This document shows, in pieces, positions 1-5,051 of a stretch of 6,779 nt of DNA (position 1 is the first letter of the stretch; the number at the start of each line of letters is the position of its first letter). This DNA is from Candidatus Hodarchaeota archaeon (GTDB taxonomy: Archaea > Asgardarchaeota > Heimdallarchaeia > Hodarchaeales > YT1-039). The notes below the pieces were generated by a model. It made no database searches. It saw nothing but the letters and a program-made list of their open reading frames with translations, and was not told the origin of the DNA. A program made the position numbers and the translations under genes. The stretch spans positions 1 through 6,779 of the forward strand of contig JAEOTF010000358.1 in NCBI GenBank assembly GCA_016840025.1, given 5' to 3'.

Positions 1-1
1 G

Positions 2-115
2 CCTGTACGGTCTAAAACGCGTTAAAGCCCTGATTTGTTCAAGGGGCTGAGGCTTTTTAATCATTTGGCGGAGAGGAGTGAAAGTGAAAAAGAAGTGGGC
101 TCCACGCCCCTTTGA
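2..115 (+). pseudogene. Remnant of the 3' end of an IS605/IS1341-type tnpB gene
   Basis: Frame 2 reads PVRSKTR, a TAA stop at 23-25, then an open stretch from 26 ending SESEKEVGSTPL and TGA at 113-115. A tail of the form E-(A/V)-G-S-x-x-L followed at once by a GC hairpin containing the stop is what I recall from the C-terminus of many TnpB proteins (RNA-guided nucleases of IS200/IS605 elements). The catalytic RuvC and zinc-ribbon parts would lie left of the window, so they cannot be checked. The internal stop suggests the gene is broken. A competing frame (3-50, ending KALICSRG) is also open, so a frameshift is possible. The stretch is GC-richer than its surroundings, consistent with transfer. 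The call rests on a short tail and could be wrong. Confidence 0.45.
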
Positions 116-130
116 GGGGTAATGTCCCCG
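77..130 (+). ncRNA. Possible omega-RNA 3' end / right-end hairpin of the tnpB element
   Basis: CCCC at 107-110 and GGGG at 116-119 form a hairpin with a TTTGA loop that includes the putative tnpB stop codon. GTGG (95-98) with CCAC (102-105), and GGGG (116-119) with CCCC (126-129), give alternative pairings. In IS605-family elements the last part of tnpB overlaps the guide RNA scaffold, which ends in such a hairpin, and the guide is copied from the flanking DNA just beyond it. If this holds here, the element boundary is at roughly 120-130 and the following bases are the former insertion flank. The fold was judged by eye. Confidence 0.35.
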
Positions 131-289
131 ATTTTCTCACTTTTCGGGAACTGCTAAAGAAGTTCTTCGGCAGGAGTTTTGGGTAAATGGGAGGCAAAGA
201 ACGTGCTATCGAGAAGAGAACTCAAAAAAATTAAAAACACCCTACATATCCCAGTCCTACAATACAAATGACTGCAGTCTTTTGCTCTA

Positions 290-297
290 TTTTTTTT
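290..297 (+). terminator. Poly-T tract, possible terminator for leftward-lying tnpB remnant
   Basis: A run of eight T on the plus strand after a gene-free stretch. Archaeal RNA polymerase can terminate at T-runs without a hairpin. There is no other evidence that transcription ends here. Confidence 0.3.
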
Positions 298-468
298 AGA
301 AGTTGCATCTCAAGCACCAATATTCTAAAGGTTTAAAGCAGAAATTCGACTATAACTTGCTTTATCATGCTTTTTTCAGATTAAGTTAAGATCTGGTCAT
401 ATTTGTCTACAAGTTTTGCTATTTTCGATAACCTGAATAACTTGAATAAAAAGTCCGTCAATTACTGA

Positions 469-476
469 CTTATAGA
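469..476 (+). promoter_or_regulatory. Candidate TATA box for the nucleotide-sugar dehydrogenase gene
   Basis: CTTATAGA lies about 57 bases before the ATG at 533. A start of transcription about 25 bases downstream would leave a leader of roughly 30 bases that includes the SD site. AT-rich DNA makes chance matches common; TTTATTA near 499 is too close to the gene to leave the SD in the transcript. Confidence 0.3.
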
Positions 477-520
477 AATTAAAGGTGAATTAAGCTTCTT
501 TATTATTACTTTAGATTTTT

Positions 521-525
521 GAGGT
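521..525 (+). promoter_or_regulatory. Shine-Dalgarno site of the dehydrogenase gene
   Basis: GAGGT ends 7 bases before the ATG at 533, good spacing for pairing with the 3' end of archaeal 16S rRNA. It supports this ATG as the start. Confidence 0.65.
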
Positions 526-532
526 TTCTTAT

Positions 533-1876
533 ATGACAAAGAACATCGTTGTATTCGGTATGGGTTATGTTGGTATTCCTTGCGCTGCTTTATTAGCTGA
601 TGTACCGGACTATAACGTTATCGGTGTTCAGCGCCGTTCAAAACGATCTGGTTGGAAGATTGAGCACTTAAATGCAGGAAAATCCCCATTTGAAGGCCAT
701 GAACCTGGTTTAGATGAACTTATTGCGAGAGTTGCAAAGAAAGGTACTTTTCGAGTAACCGATGATGCCAGTGTAACCAAAAATGCTGATATAATTTTGA
801 TTGATGTTCAAACTCCAACCGATCCCCAAGGTGTCCCTTATTATGATTCCTTACGTGAGGTTAGTGAAACTATAGGAAAATACATTCAAAAAGATGCATT
901 GGTTATTGTTGAGTCAACCGTTGCGCCAGGTACTACCCAAAATGTTGTCCAGCCGTTGATTGAGGAGCATTCGGGATTAAAAGGGGGGAAAGACTTCAGC
1001 CTCGCGTTTTCTTATGAACGTGTCATGCCAGGTCGTCTGATCGAGTTTATTGTGAATATGCCTCGTGTAGTCGGAGGAATCGATCAAAAAAGTGTTGAAA
1101 GGGCCACCGAACTTTATAAAACGATCGTTAAAAAGGAAATTGTCGCAACATCCTGTCTTGCCGCTGAAACAGCGAAAACCATTGAAAATGCTTATCGAGA
1201 TGTAAATATTGCTTTTGCGAATGAAATGGCATTGGTCTGTGAAAGTTTAGGCGTCAATATTTACGAAATACGTGAGATCATAAATATGAGGGATGATCGC
1301 CATATGCATATCCCTGGAGCGGGAGTGGGAGGTCATTGCTTACCGAAAGATTCGTGGTTGTTACGCCATGGGCTGAGTCAATATGGCAGCTGGAAGGTAG
1401 AACCCGAATTTATTGCTCTTGCACGCCGCATTAATGATCAAATGCCGATACATATGGCAAATTTAACCGAAAGCTCCCTAAAGGAGAAGAATGTGGCGGT
1501 TCGTAAAGCTAAGATCGTGATCCTTGGGGTAGCCTACTTAGAAGATTCAGATGACACACGGAATACCCCTGCAACTCCTCTTATTAAAGCGTTAAAATTT
1601 AAAGGCGCTGAGGTCATTGCTCACGATCCCTTTGTGCGTGAACGTGATTTTGATGTGGTATTCCTAACTAATGACTTTGAAAAAGCAATTACAAATTCTG
1701 ATGCTATTGTATTAGTGACAAAACACGCTCAGTATTATAAGATTAATTTCGAGTTCTTGCATGAAAAAATGAGAACACATATAATAATTGATGGACGGAA
1801 CGTTTTTAGTCAAGAGGAATGTATTAAAGCTGGTTTTCTTTATCGTGGAGTGGGACAAGGTATTCTCTCTAAATAA
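533..1876 (+). CDS. UDP-N-acetyl-D-mannosamine dehydrogenase-like nucleotide-sugar 6-dehydrogenase
   Basis: This 447-residue enzyme should oxidise C6 of a UDP-N-acetylhexosamine, most likely UDP-ManNAc, to the uronic acid with two NAD+, supplying surface glycans or protein glycosylation in the cytoplasm. The NAD-binding Rossmann domain opens with GMGYVGIP (9-16); ESTVAPGTT (127-135) and YERVMPGR (161-168) follow. The central helix ETAKTIENAYRDVNIAFANE (212-231) has the YRDVNIAxANE pattern of the UDP-GlcNAc/ManNAc branch rather than UDP-glucose dehydrogenase. The catalytic cysteine is C269 in PGAGVGGHCLPKD (261-273). The C-terminal UDP-binding domain has LGVAYLEDSDDTRNTPA (331-347) and GRNVF (421-425). 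Length and motifs are complete. No epimerase or glycosyltransferase gene is adjacent, so the exact substrate (UDP-ManNAc or UDP-GlcNAc) is unresolved. It has its own SD site and T-tracts after the stop, suggesting a single-gene transcript. Confidence 0.9.
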   Translation: MTKNIVVFGMGYVGIPCAALLADVPDYNVIGVQRRSKRSGWKIEHLNAGKSPFEGHEPGLDELIARVAKKGTFRVTDDASVTKNADIILIDVQTPTDPQGVPYYDSLREVSETIGKYIQKDALVIVESTVAPGTTQNVVQPLIEEHSGLKGGKDFSLAFSYERVMPGRLIEFIVNMPRVVGGIDQKSVERATELYKTIVKKEIVATSCLAAETAKTIENAYRDVNIAFANEMALVCESLGVNIYEIREIINMRDDRHMHIPGAGVGGHCLPKDSWLLRHGLSQYGSWKVEPEFIALARRINDQMPIHMANLTESSLKEKNVAVRKAKIVILGVAYLEDSDDTRNTPATPLIKALKFKGAEVIAHDPFVRERDFDVVFLTNDFEKAITNSDAIVLVTKHAQYYKINFEFLHEKMRTHIIIDGRNVFSQEECIKAGFLYRGVGQGILSK

Positions 1877-1885
1877 CAATAGATA

Positions 1886-1897
1886 TTTTTATTTTTT
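1886..1897 (+). terminator. Poly-T terminator after the dehydrogenase gene
   Basis: T5 (1886-1890) and T6 (1892-1897), split by one A, begin about 10 bases after the stop codon. This is the usual form of an archaeal T-tract terminator. Confidence 0.55.
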
Positions 1898-1973
1898 ACA
1901 GGATTAATCCACTCAAGTATCTCTCCTCTCATATTTGATATACTCAAAAGATAAAAGATATTTAAGTTGACAC

Positions 1974-1992
1974 ATCTTCATATATCTTCATA
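1974..1992. repeat. Short direct repeat with 10-base period
   Basis: ATCTTCATA occurs at 1974-1982 and again at 1984-1992, one T apart, so both copies face the same side of the helix. It lies upstream of the Rag-like GTPase gene and could be a protein-binding site, but in AT-rich DNA it may be chance. Confidence 0.3.
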
Positions 1993-2007
1993 GGACGTAT
2001 TATGTGC

Positions 2008-2036
2008 AGCCTTGCAGATTTCCGAAATACAAGGCT
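2008..2036. repeat. 29-base interrupted dyad upstream of the Rag-like GTPase gene
   Basis: Outer arms AGCCTTG (2008-2014) and CAAGGCT (2030-2036) are perfect inverted repeats; inside them ATTTC (2018-2022) and GAAAT (2024-2028) form a second pair around one C. The right arm runs straight into the TATA-like TTTATAAT. It could be an operator for a dimeric regulator, or a hairpin in an RNA reading through from the left. Confidence 0.5.
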
Positions 2037-2043
2037 TTATAAT
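2036..2043 (+). promoter_or_regulatory. Candidate TATA box for the Rag-like GTPase gene
   Basis: TTTATAAT (2036-2043) resembles the archaeal TATA consensus. Transcription would start near 2065-2070, giving a leader of about 75 bases. The dyad at 2008-2036 abuts it, overlapping where TFB and TBP would bind. Other AT-rich stretches closer to the gene (2111-2126) cannot be excluded. Confidence 0.35.
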
Positions 2044-2128
2044 TTGGTTTATGCTATTTATCCATAGTAAAACTGATGTTCGGAAAATAGAAGAAAAATT
2101 TAACATCTGTAAAATTAAATTTATTTCT

Positions 2129-2133
2129 TGGAG
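2129..2133 (+). promoter_or_regulatory. Shine-Dalgarno site that fixes the GTPase start at 2143
   Basis: TGGAG ends 9 bases before ATG 2143. A longer frame could begin at TTG 2128, but that codon overlaps this SD and would add five residues (MEIQK) in front of a strand that already starts the G domain. ATG 2143 is therefore preferred. Confidence 0.65.
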
Positions 2134-2142
2134 ATACAAAAA

Positions 2143-2991
2143 ATGGTTCGGAAAATTGGGTTTTTAGGATTGGACGCTGCGGGAAAGACCTCTTTCTTGC
2201 ATGTGCTTAGCAAAACATACACTAGTATGATTGATACTAAGCCCACTAAGGGAATCGAACGATCCAAGAGTGATGTCATAGGACAAACCATTGATTTATG
2301 GGATTTCGGCGGTCAAGAGCAGTATAGAGATCGTTACTTGAGATCTGAAAAGGATTTGCTGGGTTTTGATCTTGTTTTTTATCTTGTCGACGTTCAAGAT
2401 AAGGATCGCTTCGAGGAATCAGGAGCTTACCTGGATAGTCTCCTTGCCAAAATGAATGACTTTGATCAGAATAATCTTATTGTTTGTTTCCACAAACATG
2501 ACCCTAATCTTCGAAACAATTTGAAAGACCAATTAAAGACTATTTGGGAAAAACTGGAAGATATCTCTCAGGATGCTTATGCCTTTTTACCAACTTCAAT
2601 CTTTGATGAAACTTCAATCACCCGTGCTTTTTCTATGGGACTCAGAAAAATCGCTACAAAGAAGGAAATAATTGAACAAGAGCTTCTTAATTTATGTAGG
2701 GAAACTAAAACTAAAGGAGCAGTTGTTCTAAACATAACTGGGTATGTTGTGGCCTCTTATGCTTTAGATGAAAGCCTTATAGAAAGTATCGAGTCTATAG
2801 GAATAAGTTTCTCAAATTTATGGCAATCGGTCGATGTGAAGTTTGATGAGATTATTGGAAAGGCAGATTTTGGCGAATTCCGCTTTAATAGAACATCTAC
2901 GGGTGTAAGAGACTACTTCGTCTTGGCTATAGGCACTACCGAGCAATACAACCTTGAGACAATGAATCGAGTTCTTAAATCACTTGGATAA
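2143..2991 (+). CDS. Rag/Gtr-like small GTPase with C-terminal roadblock-like domain
   Basis: The 282-residue product is a P-loop GTPase switch. G1 is GLDAAGKTS (9-17); G2 is probably T35 in KPTKGIE; G3 is WDFGGQEQ (53-60) with Q58 at the catalytic glutamine position; G4 is HKHD (117-120); G5 is in PTSIFDETS (150-158). HKxD instead of NKxD, and TSIxDET, are hallmarks I know from eukaryotic RagA/Gtr1 (HKMD, TSIWDET), while G1 is Arf-like. After a linker helix (about 174-188), residues 190-282 alternate strand and helix as expected for a roadblock fold, the same order as in Rag proteins. Vertebrate Rags run about 310-400 residues, so this is compact. There is no Gly2 or amphipathic helix for Arf-type membrane anchoring and no C-terminal prenylation cysteine, so membrane contact would need a partner. 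The next gene encodes a longin-like fusion. The GTPase call is very strong; Rag over Arf assignment is likely but needs a phylogeny. Confidence 0.88.
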   Translation: MVRKIGFLGLDAAGKTSFLHVLSKTYTSMIDTKPTKGIERSKSDVIGQTIDLWDFGGQEQYRDRYLRSEKDLLGFDLVFYLVDVQDKDRFEESGAYLDSLLAKMNDFDQNNLIVCFHKHDPNLRNNLKDQLKTIWEKLEDISQDAYAFLPTSIFDETSITRAFSMGLRKIATKKEIIEQELLNLCRETKTKGAVVLNITGYVVASYALDESLIESIESIGISFSNLWQSVDVKFDEIIGKADFGEFRFNRTSTGVRDYFVLAIGTTEQYNLETMNRVLKSLG

Positions 2992-3002
2992 GGATTATAC
3001 TA

Positions 3003-3057
3003 TTTTTCTTTTCTTTTTACTATGATATAATTTGGGTTTCCATTTTCTTTTTTTCTT
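3003..3057 (+). terminator. Strong poly-T terminator region after the GTPase gene
   Basis: Pyrimidine tracts T5-C-T4-C-T5 (3003-3018) and T4-C-T7-C-T2 (3043-3057) begin 12 bases after the stop. Clustered T-tracts of this sort are typical archaeal termination zones, and argue that the GTPase gene and the next gene are separate transcripts. Confidence 0.65.
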
Positions 3058-3171
3058 ATAACTTCTAATACAGCTATCTAACGTGATAAAAGATCTAAAA
3101 CATAAAATTCAGTATCTTACCTGTCCCTGGTTTCTCTTATTTGGAATTTTTGTAACTTTTACAATTTAATC

Positions 3172-3213
3172 CTCTAAATATAGCTATTTCAATCATTAAA
3201 ACTTAATTTAGAG
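3172..3213. repeat. Inverted repeat with 26-base spacer
   Basis: CTCTAAAT (3172-3179) is the exact reverse complement of ATTTAGAG (3206-3213), and the spacer begins with the palindrome ATAGCTAT (3180-3187). It sits mid-gap, about 160-200 bases before the TATA-like box of the next gene. It could be a distal operator or a weak RNA hairpin; composition makes chance occurrence possible. Confidence 0.35.
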
Positions 3214-3370
3214 ACTTTGTCCTTTATGATTGTAAAAATGAAACTGAAAAACTTAAACGATATGAAAAGTTGGAGTTTGTTTTGTTAACTCAATTTTTAG
3301 CCATTTTACAACTAAAACATCAAAACAATGTTTATCAAGGAGACAATTACATTTATTACATTTTAAATTA

Positions 3371-3380
3371 ACATATATGG
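3371..3380 (+). promoter_or_regulatory. Candidate TATA box for the longin-like/GNAT gene
   Basis: ACATATATGG centres about 47 bases before the TTG start at 3422. Initiation about 25 bases downstream (near 3400) would give a short leader of about 20 bases that still includes the SD at 3409-3413. Confidence 0.4.
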
Positions 3381-3408
3381 TATAGTGTAAATACTAAAGA
3401 CTCTTGTT

Positions 3409-3413
3409 AGGAG
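3409..3413 (+). promoter_or_regulatory. Shine-Dalgarno site that decides a TTG start at 3422
   Basis: AGGAG ends 8 bases before TTG 3422. The upstream in-frame TTG at 3404 would place the SD inside the gene, so 3422 is the better start. Confidence 0.65.
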
Positions 3414-3421
3414 ATTTCTTT

Positions 3422-4888
3422 TTGCGTTTTGTCGTACTAAGTTACTACCATGCACATTACGGCCCATCTATTCTCCTTTCCACTCCTGAAGGACTGGATT
3501 CAGAGATACAAGAGGATCTCCGCCGAACCCTAGACTTTCTTGAACATCCGGGCTTTTTTGTCCAACATAAGAGCAAATATAGAACAGTAAACTGGTATTT
3601 CGAGGTAATAAACGAACTTGCTCGTGGAGGAAAAGATCTGCTCCTACTATCCATTGTTCTCATTGAGGATGAAGTCGATCCAATGAGTCTTAAAAGATGC
3701 ATGAAGGATTTTGTTGATGAATTAAAAGTATTAAATGGTCTAGATCAGGCATTGGATCTTGAAAAATTAGATACTGGGTCAGAAGAAGACATTAAATCCA
3801 TTCAAATCATCCAAACTGAACTTAAAACTATGTTAGAAAAATTTAAAGATTGTTTACCTGACCAATTCCCTCCAATAATTAGAGCAATTGAGGAAGAGGA
3901 TCTCAAGCGTATTATTGAGATAGATTTTCAAATTCATAGAAAAAAAAGACCCGATTTTTGGAAAAGAAAGGTAGTGTTTCTAAAAAGACAATCATTTGTT
4001 CCTCCTCTTGTAGCGGCGGTTGGAAATAGGGTTATAGGGTTTATTTTCGGTGAAGCAAGTAGTTGGGAGTACATCGTTCCTGATAATGTTGGTTGGATAG
4101 ATACTCTTGGAGTGGATCCAGATTATCAACGAAGAGGGGTCGCAAGAAAGCTATTGGAAGAGATGCTTAATATCATGGGAAAAGTTGGCGTAAATACCGT
4201 ATATACCTTAATAAATTGGCGGGATGGCGATATTCTTAAATTTCTTAACCATTTTGGCTTTAACAGGGGGCAACTAATTAATCTCGAACTTAAACTTGAA
4301 GAAACGAAACTAAAGGCTCTGGGATCGCAAGATTTAGGCTCAAATAATTTTAAATACAATAATGGTTCAATAAAGGAAATAAGCGGCTTACTATCAGATC
4401 AATCCCCTTTATTTGTTAGAATGATGAAAAAAGAAGATCTCACACGAATAATTGACATAGATTACGAGCTTCTTGGTGAAAGAAGACCAGAGTTTTGGGG
4501 ACATAAGATTGAAAAGCTAGACAAAACTTCTGTCCTTCCCTCACTTGTGGCAGAGGTTAATGGGGAGGTCATTGGTTTCATACTCGGAGAAGTAAGTGGT
4601 TGGGAATACGTTGTCCGAGAAAATATTGGTTGGATAGACACACTTGGGGTTAATGCTGCTAATCAGAGAAAAGGGGTAGCAAAGCAACTAATAATAGAAA
4701 TGCTCTTAATTATGAAGACACTTGGGGTAAAAACCGTATATACATTAGTAAACTGGCGAGATTGGAGTCTTCTTCAATTTTTTGACTCGATAGGGTTTGA
4801 AAGAGGCGATATCATCAATCTGGAATATAAAATAGAGGAAACACAGCAAAAAATACTTACTAAACTATTGAGAAATTTATTATCATAA
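3422..4888 (+). CDS. Longin/roadblock-like domain fused to two tandem GNAT acetyltransferase domains
   Basis: The start is taken as TTG 3422, giving 488 residues beginning MRFVVLSYYHAHYGPS. Residues 1-105 look like strand-strand-helix-strand(s)-helix (RFVVLSYY, SILLST, helix 27-40, 54-63, LLLLSIVLI at 73-81, helix 87-105), matching the order of a longin-type fold; that is inference, since I know no name for this family. A charged linker follows. GNAT domain 1 (about 151-297) has the acetyl-CoA loop QRRGVA (236-241) after DTLGVDP; GNAT domain 2 (about 330-476) has QRKGVA (415-420) after DTLGVNA. The two GNATs align without gaps at an offset of 179 residues and about half of positions match, so they arose by internal duplication. 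Both keep TLxNWRD and GFxRGxxINLE. Substrate is unknown: protein, amine or nucleotide-sugar are all possible. No signal peptide or membrane segment is seen. The gene follows the Rag-like GTPase by 430 bases, has its own promoter signals, and may be functionally linked to it. Confidence 0.85.
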   Translation: MRFVVLSYYHAHYGPSILLSTPEGLDSEIQEDLRRTLDFLEHPGFFVQHKSKYRTVNWYFEVINELARGGKDLLLLSIVLIEDEVDPMSLKRCMKDFVDELKVLNGLDQALDLEKLDTGSEEDIKSIQIIQTELKTMLEKFKDCLPDQFPPIIRAIEEEDLKRIIEIDFQIHRKKRPDFWKRKVVFLKRQSFVPPLVAAVGNRVIGFIFGEASSWEYIVPDNVGWIDTLGVDPDYQRRGVARKLLEEMLNIMGKVGVNTVYTLINWRDGDILKFLNHFGFNRGQLINLELKLEETKLKALGSQDLGSNNFKYNNGSIKEISGLLSDQSPLFVRMMKKEDLTRIIDIDYELLGERRPEFWGHKIEKLDKTSVLPSLVAEVNGEVIGFILGEVSGWEYVVRENIGWIDTLGVNAANQRKGVAKQLIIEMLLIMKTLGVKTVYTLVNWRDWSLLQFFDSIGFERGDIINLEYKIEETQQKILTKLLRNLLS

Positions 4889-4922
4889 ATAAAAAGATTA
4901 GTTGAGTAATTGGCAAGCCCAT

Positions 4923-4980
4923 AAAAAAGAAATAATGTTATTCCCGATTAACAACTCCTTATCAGTTGTGTTACTTTTTG
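4923..4980. terminator. Bidirectional terminator between convergent genes
   Basis: For the plus strand, ACAACT (4951-4956) and AGTTGT (4964-4969) form a hairpin with a 7-base loop, followed by T5 at 4975-4979. For the minus strand, the small dyad AATAA/TTATT (4931-4942) is followed leftward by the A6 run at 4923-4928, read as T6. Both elements lie in the 163-base gap where the GNAT fusion gene and priS converge. Confidence 0.5.
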
Positions 4981-5051
4981 AATCCATTAAATCATTTTGA
5001 ATTTGTGCTACCCGTATTTCAAGAACTTAATGAGGCAAAGAAAATTAATGT

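Larger units (their letters stand above)
116..532. other. AT-rich leader region without a recognisable gene
   Basis: I see no convincing reading frame here on either strand. It contains a small stem-loop (CTGC 151-154 with GCAG 170-173, inner GAAG 159-162 with CTTC 165-168), a perfect 10-base palindrome GACTGCAGTC at 270-279, an eight-T run at 290-297 that could end transcription from the left, and a 9-base near-repeat (ACCTGAATA 431-439, ACTTGAATA 440-448). The last 60 bases hold the likely promoter and ribosome binding site of the dehydrogenase gene. Confidence 0.5.
3058..3421. other. Long AT-rich gap without a recognisable gene
   Basis: No convincing protein or RNA gene was seen. A 20-codon frame from ATG 3226 has no SD and no family features. 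The stretch holds an inverted repeat TTGTAA (3150-3155) / TTACAA (3159-3164), a longer-spaced pair CTCTAAAT (3172-3179) / ATTTAGAG (3206-3213) with the palindrome ATAGCTAT (3180-3187) inside, and the likely promoter of the next gene at its right end. Confidence 0.5.

Noticed and set aside
1..532. CRISPR array or tRNA gene in the left leader
   Set aside because: There are no regularly spaced repeats of 23-40 bases, and no cloverleaf with a TTCGA-type T-loop; the hairpins seen are single and short.
2143..2300. Classical Arf with N-terminal membrane anchor
   Set aside because: The product starts MVRKIGFLGLD, so there is no Gly2 for myristoylation and no amphipathic helix before the P-loop; G4 and G5 favour Rag over Arf.
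3226..3288. 20-codon frame starting ATG in the gap before the fusion gene
   Set aside because: It has no SD site, a lysine/asparagine-rich AT-driven composition, and is within the length expected by chance.
3457..3702. 81-codon open frame on the minus strand
   Set aside because: It lies fully inside the longin-like/GNAT gene, its product is rich in serine and arginine without family features, and no SD or promoter supports it.
4126..4359. 77-codon open frame on the minus strand
   Set aside because: It is antisense to the first GNAT domain, whose protein motifs clearly show the plus strand is coding.
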